Shown: positions 37,801 through 46,232, counted from the stretch's first letter. The stretch is 64,000 nucleotides of DNA from Aestuariibaculum suncheonense (GCF_014596935.1 NZ_JACVXC010000008.1:62001-126000), one strand, 5' to 3'. Numbers and translations: made by a program. The notes: generated by a model from the sequence alone, not told the origin.

Positions 37801-38991
37801 GACAATGATAGAGTTTCCGTTACCATCATCAAATGTCCAGTTAATCACAAAGGTTCCTTGTGTATTATAAGTTAAAGGATCAGATGTTGTACCTGTAATG
37901 GTTCCGGCACAGGCATCAGTAGTTGTAGGAGCTGTAGCCGTAGCAGAACATTCACCTGTAATATCGGCAAGAGAAGGAGTAATCGGGTTAGTTACATCCT
38001 GTGTTGTTATTTCTAATGTGGCAACGTTATTATATAACTCATCAGTTACTTCAAAAGAAACAGAGTAAGTGTGTCCAATTTCTGGGGTGAAGTTTGTTGA
38101 TGTTCCGGATATTGTAGTAGTTGTTGAGTCGGTTAGATCTGTAATAGTCCATTCATAATTAACAGTGCCAGTGGTTGTTCCTGAATGATTTCCTTGGAGA
38201 GATACCAAGGTACAAGCTTCAGCTAGATATGAAGCAGCTGTGGTTGGTAATGTGATTTCAGCATTTAAACTTCCCCCAGACGACACTAATTGTGCAAAAG
38301 TATAGTTACCTCCTCCAGTACATACGGCATAGTCTATTCCTGAACCCAAAAATATTTCATTGTTGTTAGAACAATTTCCTATGATATTTCCTCCAGTTGC
38401 TATGTCAATGACAGCATTTCCATTTGATAGTGTTAAATCTACTTTATTACCATTAAAATCAATATTTCCTCCTGATAGAATATTAAGAGCATTTGTATTT
38501 ACAGTTATGTTAATATTGCTGCTAGCGCCATTACCTAGAATTAAGGAACCGTCAATAGAAATGCTGTTAATTAAACTTGGGATACTAACTATAGAAGCTA
38601 CAGTTACAAAATGTGATATGGTAACATTATTTGTGTTATTGAGCCCAGGATATGAAGTAGCTGTACCCCAGGTTGTCCCATCATAATATTGCCAGGTAGA
38701 TAGACTGGTCCAGTCTCCATCGCTAACAGATCTGTAATCTCCAGCAACATCAATAGGAACTTCCATACTCTTTAACGATTGAGAGGTCGTTTGTCGATAA
38801 ACAACAGCTGTTTTTAGCTCTTTTTCCACAAAGCGTGCATAATCAGAAAGTGCTCCGTAGTATAATGGAATCGTAGTTGTATTGTATGTTTCTGTTACTC
38901 TATTAACATAATAAGTTATGGCATGTAAGTTTAAGCTTAAATAAAGCAAGCCTATGAGAGTAAAAAGGTGTTTAAAGTAATTATGCTTCAT
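31882..38991 (-). CDS. Giant secreted HYR/Ig-like repeat and LamG protein with T9SS type A sorting domain
   Basis: A 2369-aa surface or secreted protein. A signal peptide (FTLIGLLYLSLNLHA) leads into a region of short beta repeats, then about seven tandem HYR/Ig-like units (residues about 336-890) with the pattern ...TDNC...G..T.TW...DGNGN.. A LamG/concanavalin-like domain lies near 1449-1605 (TIDFDGTNDYVTF, SIEVWVKP, WYHLAVTFDG). The C-terminal third shares blocks such as QQGTSN.FN.NYW and LIGNPYAS with the 995-aa protein at 60923, and ends in a sorting tail (GSYIVNITTSNSNISKKIVVK region). The layout suggests an adhesin. Two HYR units are identical at the DNA level. Confidence 0.9.
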   Translation of the reverse strand: MKHNYFKHLFTLIGLLYLSLNLHAITYYVNRVTETYNTTTIPLYYGALSDYARFVEKELKTAVVYRQTTSQSLKSMEVPIDVAGDYRSVSDGDWTSLSTWQYYDGTTWGTATSYPGLNNTNNVTISHFVTVASIVSIPSLINSISIDGSLILGNGASSNINITVNTNALNILSGGNIDFNGNKVDLTLSNGNAVIDIATGGNIIGNCSNNNEIFLGSGIDYAVCTGGGNYTFAQLVSSGGSLNAEITLPTTAASYLAEACTLVSLQGNHSGTTTGTVNYEWTITDLTDSTTTTISGTSTNFTPEIGHTYSVSFEVTDELYNNVATLEITTQDVTNPITPSLADITGECSATATAPTTTDACAGTITGTTSDPLTYNTQGTFVINWTFDDGNGNSIIVPQNVIVEDVTNPITPSLADITGECSATATAPTTTDACAGTITGTTSDPLTYNTQGTFVINWTFDDGNGNSIIVPQNVIVEDVTNPTPDATSLPDVTGQCSATITTVPTATDNCGGTINGTPNKSLTRNTQGTTVVTWTFNDGNGNSSTLTQNIIVDDTTKPTLTAISDRNENLDTSCNFRIPNYTALTTANDNCTVTGSITKTQTPAIGTIISGHNSTQLITITANDGNGNSESTSFTITLKDITKPSIACQGPVNVTTSSDGSGNCETAVNLELPDVSDNCTNSADLLITNNAPALFPTGLTIVTWTVDDGHGNTNTCTQNVTVTDDEDPVAVAKPITVYLSATTGTVNVSPLDIEGGSSDNCGFFIGSVTPSSFDCSNVGTNTVTYTVKDNAGRTNSTSTTVTVIDDTAPQAICKNYVVVVDALTRKAVITASNIDNGSYDACGIQSYSLSQYEFDADPTGNVYTIPVTLTVKDNNNNEASCTATVTVEPPKNNNTYLTGQIIPLNGDPASALIEATACPGGITTPRDVQFTLSPVNGYDLQASQVLYWEYSTDNGENWIKINNTSGLLTHTITNLTGDTFVRLVLEDAEDANVIQTSAEAYVRFLPPDEPPIIVSHSALDICLNESVTINAESFFNQPNGQFGEGGEFNYAQPDGWRVDGIDGFFPASGNTTTQPTWKETNSNNNQTFSGINYDTTDNSKFAMANGVGNTTTLETPVFSTIGMTSAEAIMSFNTSFYFCNGGYGKIELSFDSGNTYSETLTTVEGYDFDSTVGGTTTSGVVLTTGTGGKCIGRTDPRMLPATINLGAYTGLSGLRVKFTFVGSTSDCGDAGPSMFSNPNNLNCNKAEKVASGWAIDAIGFAYAQVEDELEWTDEEGNVIVRGESLTVTPRTPGQREYGVTTLVNGCRTDNDSGTNFVNVYTSLAYAGQDYTPVTSECGENNLQLRAYDNTRNAKYNFDNGAWEENLYVVPAGLTADDPVKYLGTGVTGQWSIVNSSSTSCGNSATFSSVTDPNAIFTADPGTYTLRWTLQDAKACYDEIKVTIVECPTIDFDGTNDYVTFRNNYDAINNLNNDFSIEVWVKPDAVNNKRTVFSRKDFGNNTNGYDFSIVNGQVQFNWFNGTNSGTVTSGANVVDTSRWYHLAVTFDGSTYTLYVDGIELNSANGMVPASTPTNIEALLGAMDQSPPNDPVNYFEGWMDELRIWNKALTPEHIRQMMNQEIDALGTDVGGIVIPTKIYGPDVDNDGNEDDLLTWNNLIGYYRMSTITCGDLDAYKGVNGRLRNITTSQIESAPLPYVTKTDGLWTTNTTWKEPVVWDIPNGVGINGDMIDWNIVKIINNVQSGNKDITVLGLLVNSGYELTIQDPTPPFDETNDGQGLWVTHYLWLDGLIDLVGESQLVQKRYGDYINYGTDTQSFTTRQFNESILDVAGNGFLERDQQGTSNIFNFNYWGSPVGIRSTTTNNMPFVPIYNMLDGTTQNEQRINWIGGYDGKPTSPISSARYWLWSYQDAPGNTYSAWVHMDAYTRLKAGLGYTLKGSGTNEKHQNYTFRGQPHNGTITNTVGDGNHTLIGNPYASAIYAREFIKDNIPKLNPLNQPTVAHNNTTGSIEGTLYFWIHYDTNNTHILKDYQAGYATYTLAGGLEAVTTPLLTEDGFYISGQGSSDRIPVDHIPVAQGFYVTSAGTNKITSNIEFRNSQREFKREPVLATTTGAQLYKTANTGKDSKTSTSQNAINEYNIQRIRFKFKSDSGTRNLILAFTPNNEASDGYDYGFDAKVFDPLPNDMTFALNGDKLIIQAVGKFDENKQYPFTIYTNKGGSFEISIKSFENLEPSTKVYIYDSLLGTYTKINDKNSTFNITLDTGLYKDRFYVTFINKDLKTLSTVNEDLNKIQVSYLHNAKEIDVNLPTNVEVKQIQLINILGQTINLWNKTNMNFDSNEIRIPLNNDIAQGSYIVNITTSNSNISKKIVVK
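37545..37982 (-). repeat. Perfect 219-bp tandem duplication inside the giant gene
   Basis: Bases 37545-37763 and 37764-37982 are the same by eye over 219 bp (73 codons, in frame), giving two identical HYR units. The next units upstream and downstream are clearly diverged, so this pair arose recently or is kept alike by conversion. Confidence 0.9.
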
Positions 38992-39486
38992 AATTAGTTA
39001 ACGTTTAGGGCGTTGCACAAACAAAAAAAGCCCGTCTATAAAGTAATTTCCATAGACAAGTAATTTTTAGTTTAATTATGCTATTAACCAATCCTTTAAG
39101 GGAATGCGTAAAATTAGTGCTACCACGAGGGCATCTCAAAAATACTCGTTGAAATACCTGTTTATTCTTTGGTGTGCAGATTAATATTATCACTTCTTTT
39201 TTGGTATTGATTTAGCTTTAGTAAATAGAGATAATCACAATAATAGACTTAGGATTGTGAGTATAAACAATTTACATCGACGAATATAAAACAAAAAAAT
39301 GTAAAAATATCCATGAAATGCAAAAAAAATCGACAAAATGTTGTTTTTGATTTTAAATGAGTTTGAAAAATGCTCATTAAATCATGTTATTGTTTTAAGA
39401 TACAATGATGTATTTAATAGGAGTTTTAGAAGTTTGTTTTTTAGGTTAAGGTTATCTTAAATAGGGGATGTTTTCGGGATATCTTA
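38992..39486. other. Intergenic stretch between the giant gene and slyD
   Basis: About 500 bp without a convincing gene. A minus-strand open frame at 39005-39193 has no recognisable protein features. Near 39008-39057 there is a terminator-like structure on the minus strand just before the giant gene, described separately. The rest is AT-rich. No recognisable -35/-10 type or TTG-N19-TAnnTTTG promoter for the giant gene was found. Confidence 0.5.
39019..39057 (-). terminator. Terminator/attenuator-like hairpin in the leader of the giant gene
   Basis: On the minus strand ATAGAC/GTCTAT arms (39034-39039 and 39052-39057), extended by AAA/TTT pairs with a two-base bulge, are followed by GGGC and a T run, 28 bp or so before the start codon at 38991. 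Confidence 0.35.
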
Positions 39487-39516
39487 TTGGTGTTCAATTT
39501 ATAAATAGTAGTTTTG
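39487..39516 (+). promoter_or_regulatory. Promoter of the SlyD-type isomerase gene
   Basis: TTG (39487-39489), 19 bases, TAGTTTTG (39509-39516): an exact fit to the Bacteroidetes consensus, 30 bp before the start codon. Confidence 0.65.
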
Positions 39517-39546
39517 TCATGATTTTTAAACAAGAAAACAAAATTT

Positions 39547-39975
39547 ATGAGTCAAGTAAAAGAAAATGATACCGTAAGAGTTCATTACACAGGAAAATTA
39601 AGCGATGGTCAAATTTTTGACACCTCTGCTGAAAGAGAACCATTAGAGGCTACCCTTGGACAAGGGCTTTTAATTCCTGGTTTTGAGAAAGCTATCATTG
39701 ACATGAAAGTTAACGAGAAGAAAACAGTAACTATTCCTATGGAAGACGCTTATGGCGATATTCAACAGGAATTATTTCATAAAGTAGACAACTCGCAATT
39801 ACCGGAAGAAGTAAAACCTGAAGTAGGAATGGGCTTAGTGTCAAGAAGTGAAGACGGTAGAGAGCATCAATTTAGAGTGGCTCAGGTAAACGAAGACCAT
39901 ATTATTGTAGATGGTAACCACCCATTAGCAGGTCAAGATTTAACTTTTGAATTAGAGTTGATTGAAATCAAATAG
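39547..39975 (+). CDS. FKBP-type peptidyl-prolyl cis-trans isomerase, SlyD-like
   Basis: A 142-aa isomerase/chaperone. The FKBP half shows VRVHYTGKLSDGQIFDTSAEREPLE, the LIPGFEKAIIDMKVNEKKTVTIP block and AYGD; an insert-in-flap domain follows (residues about 70-120, GMGLVSRSEDGREHQFRVAQV), and the fold closes with NHPLAGQDLTFELELIEI. The His-rich metal-binding tail of E. coli SlyD is absent. It has its own consensus promoter and terminator, so it is a single-gene unit. Confidence 0.93.
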   Translation: MSQVKENDTVRVHYTGKLSDGQIFDTSAEREPLEATLGQGLLIPGFEKAIIDMKVNEKKTVTIPMEDAYGDIQQELFHKVDNSQLPEEVKPEVGMGLVSRSEDGREHQFRVAQVNEDHIIVDGNHPLAGQDLTFELELIEIK

Positions 39976-39998
39976 TTAAGACTATTTTTTAGATAAAT

Positions 39999-40028
39999 AA
40001 AAAGCTTGAGAATTACTCAAGCTTTTTT
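39999..40028. terminator. Bidirectional terminator between slyD-like gene and the hybrid sensor
   Basis: AAAAAGCTTGAG (39999-40010) pairs with CTCAAGCTTTTT (40016-40027) across AATTA, with A and T runs on both sides. The flanking genes converge on it. Confidence 0.85.
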
Positions 40029-40048
40029 GTTTTATGAAGTGTGCGCTT

Positions 40049-43000
40049 TTAGTTGACACTATTACTAAATTGCTCCAGACTATGTGCTTTTAAGTAATTG
40101 TCAATACCAATTTTTTCGGCTTCTTTACTAAATTCTTTCGGACTTTTATCGTATTGCTTTTTAAAGCATTTAGAAAAATATTTAGGATCGTTAAATCCAA
40201 CTGCAAAGGCCGCTTCAGAAATAGAATAGCCAAATTTGGTAATTAATACCGCTGCGCGTTTTAAACGAATTAGTCTAATATAATCCACTAGATTTTTGCC
40301 CGTTAATGCCTGACATTTTCTATATAAACTAGAGTAACTCATGTTTAATGATTCGGCTAAGTCTTCAATTTTAAAACCGTCATCATTCAGTTTAGCGTTA
40401 ATTATAGAAGTCATATTTTCTAAGAAAATCTCATCCTGAGTTTTTTCGGTGTCAATTTCTGGACTACTAATGATTTCTTTGCGGTATTTTGAGATAATAT
40501 GTTCTTTAGAAGATATAATGTTTTTAACTTTTAATAATAACTCGTTGGTGTTGAATGGCTTGTTAATATACTCAATCGCACCAGATTTCAGTCCCGAAAT
40601 TTTAGAATTCGTCGAATTTTTGGCGGTTAGCATAATCACAGGAATGTGTTTTGTAAGCGTGTCTTCTTGAAGCATGGCACACATTTCAATACCATCCATT
40701 TTAGGCATCATAATGTCGGTTAAAATTAAATCAGGAAAATTACTTTTCGCGTAATGGTAGCCTTCGGCACCGTTTTCTGCTAATAAAATATTATAATCTT
40801 TTACTAAAAGTTCTTTCAAAAATGATTGAAGGTCGTAATTGTCCTCAACAATTAAAATGGTTTTTTTAGAAAGGTCTTTTTCAATGGTTTCTTTTAAAGT
40901 TTTTGTTGTTTCTTCAGATTCCTCGTTGATAGAATCATTGGAATCATCGGTGACAATCAATTCAGATTCACGATAGGCTTCTTTAGTAATTGGAATCGTG
41001 AAAGTGAAAATGGTGCCTTCAACCTGAGAAGATTCCACTTCTATATAGCCTTTGTGTAAATCAACAAGCTCTTTGGTTAGGGCTAATCCAATACCTGAAC
41101 CTTTATTTTTCTTATTGGTTTTCGACTGGTAAAATAGATTGAAAATAAGTTCTAATTCATCCTTTGGAATGCCGGAGCCCGTATCGGAAACCGAAACTTT
41201 AATTTGCTTTTTAGAATCGATAGGAATCACGTTAAGCTGAACATTTCCTTCCTTGGGCGTGAATTTGAAAGCATTGGAAAGTAAATTGTAAATAACGTGC
41301 TCTATTTTTTCTTTGTCGTACCAAGCTGAATGCAGATTTTTAGGGCAGTTTATAGCAAAGTCGATGCGTTTTTTTCGGGCCAGCTCTTTAAACGACACCG
41401 ATATTTCCTCAATATGATTATAAAGGTTGTTTTTAGTGGCTAAAAGTTTAAGTTCGTTTAATTCCTTGTTGCGGATTAAAGTCAACTCTCTTGCTATTTT
41501 AGAAAGGCGTTTGCTGTTGTTTTCAATGATTTTTAAACGCTGATTGAGTAACATATTGCCGTTCTCTTGAGAGCGTTTTAGCATATCGTCTAAGGGGCCT
41601 AAAATTAGAGTAATTGGTGTTTGTATTTCATGCGACATTTTTGCGAAAAAGTTCATTTTCAAGTCGTAAAGTTCATTTTCTTTTCTGTGGTTAAGTTTTT
41701 CAACCAGTAATTTATTCTTTAATAAATACCATTTTCTTGAAGCGTAAATAACTAAACACAAAAGAATGAAATAAATAATATATGCCGTTGGGCTCTGCCA
41801 TATAGGAGGAGCAATATGTACGGCAATTTGTTTTGGAGGAATATTCCAATTGTCTTTTTTTGTGCCAGCCTTGACCTCGAAAACATAATTGCCATAAGGA
41901 ATGTTTGTATATGTCGCTAAGCGTTCCTGACCACTAATAATCCAGTTGTCGTTAAAACCTTTTAAACGGTAAGCATAGTGGTACTTAGGATCCAGAACAT
42001 TATCAATAGCTGAGAATTTAAATGAAAATGAAGACTGGTTTGATTTTAATTTTAAAGGCAGCGTATTGTATGCAGCCAGACTTCCGTATTCTGGCATTAA
42101 TTGTTCAATAGGTTGATTCAGAATTTCTATGGTGTTGATGAAGAGTTGAGGCGTGCTTTCTTTTTTGCTTATTTTATTAGGGTCGAAATAATTTAATCCA
42201 TTATTACCACCAAAATAAAGCATGCCTTTTGAGTCTTTAAACGCGCATCGAGATAAAAAGATATTGTCTTGAAGACCATCAGAACTGTAATACGATTTTA
42301 CGTTTAAAGTTTTGGTGTTTAGATGAAAAATACCGCTGCTAGAGCTTAACCATAAATTATTGTTATCCTGCTTTATAACAGCAGTTAGATTAGTGTCTTT
42401 TGAGATGTTAATATCATTTACAGCTGAAAAGGTGTTGGCTTGAATATCAAATTTAACAAGATGACCTTCATTGTTTATAAGCCAAAGTGTACCAGGTGTT
42501 CCTGTCGTCATGGATTTTACAGAGGAAATGGTGACTTCATTCGATTTTTTTTTGTGAGAAACGTTAGAGAATGATGAAGCTCTAAGGTTGTTAGGATTTT
42601 CATTAAATTTGAACAATCCGCCATTGTAGAACCCCAACCATATTGTTCCATTGTTGTCTTCAAGGATACTTTCAGCAATATTTCCCTGTAAACCATTGGT
42701 GTTGTTTTCAAAGGAAACTAATAGTTCTTTTTCGGAATTGTAAATGTTTAAGGAAATATTAGAGCTAATCCAAATACGACCTTGAGAATCTGTAAAAACT
42801 GTTCTTACATCGGTTGCTTCTTGATTTTTAGCGTTTAAGATATCTATTTTATCGAAGGTTTCTTGCTTTGTATCATGGAACCACAAGCCGTTGCGATAGG
42901 TTCCGAACCAAATATTTTGATTTAGATCTTCGGTGATGGATTGAATGTAAAATCCACGGCTAAGTGCTAGATTGTTGAAATATTGGTTTTCTGTAGTTTT

Positions 43001-44146
43001 TCCTGAAGCATCAAAAGCAACTTTAGTTAATCCGGAACCGTCAGTACCAATCCATAAATCATTCTTGCTGCTTTTGTAAATGCTTAAAATTCGTTGTGGG
43101 GTATGGTTGGCCGATCCTTCATGATAATTAATGTTGTTATCAACATTAGGTAACACAGAGAGCTTTCCGTAGTTGGTACAAATCCATAAGTTTTTATGGC
43201 TATCTTCATTAATATCTAAAATAGTGTTGCTACCAAGAGAGAATTCGTTGGCATCCTGTTTAAAAAACAAATTAATATCACCGGTATAGGGGTTGATTTT
43301 ATATAATCCGCCACCATCTGTCCCGCCCCAGATATAACCATCGCTGTCGTTATATAGGGTTAAAAACACTTCCTTATTTACGTTATATTTTTCACCATTA
43401 AACAGGTCATCATGAATAAACTGCTTTTTTAAATCATCGTAAACAAAGATACCATAGGTTTCAGTGCCAATCCAAAGTCTATCATTTTTATCGGTTGTTA
43501 AAATAATTCCACCTGGATAATCGGTATATAGTCCAACCAATTCATTTTGGGCATTTGAACTTAGATTGTAATTATAAATTTTACCGTTTTCGGTACTGAT
43601 GTAAATATTGTCAGGCGTTGTTAAAGCAATGTTTTTTATGTTTTTAACAGGTATGTTGTTATTGAAAATCTGAGTTATACTGTCGGTTTTAGAATCGTTA
43701 TGTCTGTATATTAAGCCTTGAGTTGTTGCTAACCATAAATTATGGTCTTTGTAGTATAAGGTTTTTATTTTCGCATGGTTAACAAGTGAGTTGAAATTTT
43801 TAAACTCCCCTTCTTTAGTGTCGAATTTCACAAGAGCTCCATTAAATGAGCTCATCCATAAATCGTAGTTGTTATCCACAACGATAGTTTCTACACGGTC
43901 GTTATTTTCTTTGAATATGATATGGTTGGGAATTGATTTGTAGTTATAACCATCGTATATCATAATGCCACTTGAGGAGAGCATCCAAATATTACCTAGT
44001 TTATCTTGAACGGTTTTTGAGACAAACGTGGTTTTGTTATTAATTGTAGGTATTAATGGTTTAAAATTGATATGACTTTGGGAAAAACCAAATGTAGTTA
44101 AGCATAGCAGTACACCAAGTATTTTGTATGTTTTAATCGAATGCAT
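40049..44146 (-). CDS. Hybrid two-component system sensor/regulator (HTCS)
   Basis: A 1365-aa one-protein signalling system that senses a periplasmic glycan fragment and drives transcription of a nearby glycan locus. The order is: signal peptide (LGVLLCLTTFGFSQS); about 14 two-component propeller repeats (pattern ..D..G.LWIGT..GL), residues 25-690; a Y_Y_Y domain (YRLKGFNDNWI, NIPYGNYVFEVKA) near 700-780; one membrane helix (IIYFILLCLVIYA); a histidine kinase with H839 in KMSHEIQTPITL, N box NLLSNAFKF and DTGSGIP; a receiver with Asp1144 in LILTDIMMP; and an AraC-type HTH at the C-terminus. All phosphotransfer residues are present. It diverges from the GH109-type gene, and is the likely regulator of the genes to its right. 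Confidence 0.95.
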   Translation of the reverse strand: MHSIKTYKILGVLLCLTTFGFSQSHINFKPLIPTINNKTTFVSKTVQDKLGNIWMLSSSGIMIYDGYNYKSIPNHIIFKENNDRVETIVVDNNYDLWMSSFNGALVKFDTKEGEFKNFNSLVNHAKIKTLYYKDHNLWLATTQGLIYRHNDSKTDSITQIFNNNIPVKNIKNIALTTPDNIYISTENGKIYNYNLSSNAQNELVGLYTDYPGGIILTTDKNDRLWIGTETYGIFVYDDLKKQFIHDDLFNGEKYNVNKEVFLTLYNDSDGYIWGGTDGGGLYKINPYTGDINLFFKQDANEFSLGSNTILDINEDSHKNLWICTNYGKLSVLPNVDNNINYHEGSANHTPQRILSIYKSSKNDLWIGTDGSGLTKVAFDASGKTTENQYFNNLALSRGFYIQSITEDLNQNIWFGTYRNGLWFHDTKQETFDKIDILNAKNQEATDVRTVFTDSQGRIWISSNISLNIYNSEKELLVSFENNTNGLQGNIAESILEDNNGTIWLGFYNGGLFKFNENPNNLRASSFSNVSHKKKSNEVTISSVKSMTTGTPGTLWLINNEGHLVKFDIQANTFSAVNDINISKDTNLTAVIKQDNNNLWLSSSSGIFHLNTKTLNVKSYYSSDGLQDNIFLSRCAFKDSKGMLYFGGNNGLNYFDPNKISKKESTPQLFINTIEILNQPIEQLMPEYGSLAAYNTLPLKLKSNQSSFSFKFSAIDNVLDPKYHYAYRLKGFNDNWIISGQERLATYTNIPYGNYVFEVKAGTKKDNWNIPPKQIAVHIAPPIWQSPTAYIIYFILLCLVIYASRKWYLLKNKLLVEKLNHRKENELYDLKMNFFAKMSHEIQTPITLILGPLDDMLKRSQENGNMLLNQRLKIIENNSKRLSKIARELTLIRNKELNELKLLATKNNLYNHIEEISVSFKELARKKRIDFAINCPKNLHSAWYDKEKIEHVIYNLLSNAFKFTPKEGNVQLNVIPIDSKKQIKVSVSDTGSGIPKDELELIFNLFYQSKTNKKNKGSGIGLALTKELVDLHKGYIEVESSQVEGTIFTFTIPITKEAYRESELIVTDDSNDSINEESEETTKTLKETIEKDLSKKTILIVEDNYDLQSFLKELLVKDYNILLAENGAEGYHYAKSNFPDLILTDIMMPKMDGIEMCAMLQEDTLTKHIPVIMLTAKNSTNSKISGLKSGAIEYINKPFNTNELLLKVKNIISSKEHIISKYRKEIISSPEIDTEKTQDEIFLENMTSIINAKLNDDGFKIEDLAESLNMSYSSLYRKCQALTGKNLVDYIRLIRLKRAAVLITKFGYSISEAAFAVGFNDPKYFSKCFKKQYDKSPKEFSKEAEKIGIDNYLKAHSLEQFSNSVN

Positions 44147-44409
44147 GTACTTGTTTTTAGGATTTACAAAAATTAATCCAAAAGGACTTCTCGTAAAGGT
44201 ATTAATAAAATTTATTTTCTCTTAACCCGCGTTACTACTATTACTAGCTAAAACGGGTGCAAATTTGTCAAAAAGGTAAATAGATTAGTCAAACACTTTT
44301 AAAAAGCAGAATTATACCCTTTAATGCATAAAAATTCAACTTAATAATGAATAGTAAGAGCAATATTTGTTAAGTAATTTTAACGAATAAACTATTTATT
44401 TAAAAATAT

Positions 44410-45768
44410 ATGAATTCACGTCGGAATTTTGTAAAGAAAACAGCAATTGCAGGAGCAGGATTGTCCTTTTTGCCGAATATGTCTTTTGGCTCTGTTTTAG
44501 GAGGTTCTAAGGAAAAATTAAAACTCGCTTTTCTTGGAGTAGGTTTAAGAGGGTGCAACCACTTAAATAATGCACTGCACAGAAAAGATATTGAAGTTAC
44601 AGCAATTTGTGATATCGATCCAGAGAGAATTAAAATTGCTTTAAAAATGATTGATGATGCAGGCTATTCAAAACCTAAAGTTTTCGGAAATTCTGATTAC
44701 GATTATAGAAACCTGCTGGAATTGAAAGAAGTTGATGCTGTTATTATAGCAACGCCTTGGTTGTGGCATACCAAAATGGCAGTCGATTCTATGAAAGCAG
44801 GCAAATATACGGGTGTTGAAGTATCTGCAGCAAACACTTTAGAGGAATGTTGGGATTTGGTAAATACACATGAAGAAACCGGAAGTCATTTAATGATTCT
44901 GGAGAATGTTAACTACCGTCGTGATATTTTGGCTGTTCTTAATATGGTTAAGCAAAATGTGTTTGGAGAGTTAATCCATTTCAGATGTGGTTACCAACAC
45001 GATTTAAGAGGCGTGTTATTCAATGATGGAAAAACTGCTTACGGAAAAGGTGTGGAATTTGGAGAACAGGGAATTTCAGAATCTAAATGGCGTACCAATC
45101 ATAACCTATTAAGAAATGCCGATGTGTATCCAACGCATGGTGTGGGACCAATCGCTGCGATGTGTGATATAAACCGTGGAAACCGTTTCTTATCCTTAAC
45201 CTCACATGCAACAAAAAGCAGAGGACTTAATAAATATATTGTCGATAACGGCGGAGAAAATCACCCGAATGCCAAATTAAACTTCAAGATTGGTGATGTT
45301 ATTACCAGTACCATTGAAACTTCAAACGGAGAAACCATTATTGTAACTCACGATTGTAGTTTACCAAGACCTTACTCTTTAGGCTTTAGAGTACAAGGTG
45401 TTGAAGGTTTATGGGAAGTAGATGGCAACAGAATTTACGTGGAAGGTAAATCGAAACCGCATCGTTGGGACGAAGCTGATGAGTGGTTAAAGAAGTACGA
45501 TCACCCATTATGGCAAAAATATGGCGAATTAGCTACAGGTGCAGGGCACGGCGGTATGGATTTCTTCGTACTGAATGCCTTTGTAGAATCGGCCAAAGAA
45601 AATATAGCACCACCATTAGATGCTTACGATGCAGCAGCTTGGAGTGCGATTACACCACTTTCAGAATTATCAATAGAAAATAATGGCGAGCCACAGGATT
45701 TCCCTGATTTTACGCGTGGAACCTGGATAAAGCGTAAGCCTTATAATTGGATTAAAGACACATATTAG
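44410..45768 (+). CDS. GH109-type NAD-dependent glycosidase (Gfo/Idh/MocA family, Tat-exported)
   Basis: A 452-aa secreted protein with a twin-arginine signal (SRRNFVKKTAIAGAGLSFLP). The Rossmann domain starts at KLAFLGVGLRGCNHL and binds NAD(H). The blocks VEVSAANTLEECWDLV, CGYQHDLRGVLF, SKWRTNHNLLRNADVYPTHG and EVDGNRIYVEGKSKPHRWD match the GH109 alpha-N-acetylgalactosaminidases, which cleave through an oxidation, elimination, addition and reduction cycle. GalNAc specificity is by family; this is not tested here. The divergent gene is the HTCS, and its own terminator separates it from SusC. Confidence 0.9.
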   Translation: MNSRRNFVKKTAIAGAGLSFLPNMSFGSVLGGSKEKLKLAFLGVGLRGCNHLNNALHRKDIEVTAICDIDPERIKIALKMIDDAGYSKPKVFGNSDYDYRNLLELKEVDAVIIATPWLWHTKMAVDSMKAGKYTGVEVSAANTLEECWDLVNTHEETGSHLMILENVNYRRDILAVLNMVKQNVFGELIHFRCGYQHDLRGVLFNDGKTAYGKGVEFGEQGISESKWRTNHNLLRNADVYPTHGVGPIAAMCDINRGNRFLSLTSHATKSRGLNKYIVDNGGENHPNAKLNFKIGDVITSTIETSNGETIIVTHDCSLPRPYSLGFRVQGVEGLWEVDGNRIYVEGKSKPHRWDEADEWLKKYDHPLWQKYGELATGAGHGGMDFFVLNAFVESAKENIAPPLDAYDAAAWSAITPLSELSIENNGEPQDFPDFTRGTWIKRKPYNWIKDTY

Positions 45769-45801
45769 TTGTTTGGTTTATTAGTCACATTAGTGCTTGT
45801 T

Positions 45802-45838
45802 AAAAGAGGATATTGTTTTAAATATCCTCTTTTTTTTA
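45802..45838 (+). terminator. Terminator after the GH109-type gene
   Basis: AAAAGAGGATATT (45802-45814) pairs with AATATCCTCTTTT (45821-45833) across 6 bases, followed by T. Confidence 0.85.
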
Positions 45839-46217
45839 GTTCTATATTTTAGAATTTAATCAAAGATGTTTTTTATTTTGTAACTATCGATAAATTCTTA
45901 GGTCAATAAAAAAAAGATACCCAAAACGATTCTTAGGTTTAAGGGAAGTTCTCTTTTAATTTGATTTTTTCAAGAAAATAAGGTTTAAAAGGTTGTTGAA
46001 TTCTTAACGGTTTAAATACTTTTTAGCTTATTCATTGACGCATTTATTTCTCTATAGGCTATTTGTCTAATAGCTTGCTTTCCAGTGTAATGTTGTTGTA
46101 AGAAAAGAAATCTTCTTTTGTCTTGTTTTAGAAAAAATACACCTTTATGAGTGAAATTTCACCCTCATTTTACACGAATAAGAAGCATATTTGAATGTTA
46201 AGTTTCTGTTAAAAGGT

Positions 46218-46232
46218 TGTTATGGAATAACA
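46218..46232. promoter_or_regulatory. Palindrome in the SusC leader, possible operator
   Basis: TGTTATGGAATAACA: perfect 6-bp arms around GGA, about 190 bp upstream of SusC. Confidence 0.3.

Noticed and set aside
37545-37982. CRISPR-like repeat
   Set aside because: The repeats are adjoining, 219 bp long, in frame and without spacers; they encode protein.
38360-38686. Open frame on the plus strand of 108 aa, opposite the giant gene
   Set aside because: Antisense to the signal-bearing N-terminal part of a convincing protein; hydrophobic composition is a by-product of codon use.
39005-39193. 62-aa open frame in the leader of the giant gene, considered as a transposase scrap or integron attC
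   Set aside because: No transposase or attC core could be read, and no inverted ends were seen. The region looks like non-coding leader.
44225-44258. ACCCG/CGGGT inverted repeat between the HTCS and GH109-type genes
   Set aside because: Only 5-bp arms at wide spacing; too weak to call, though the region should contain control sites for both genes.
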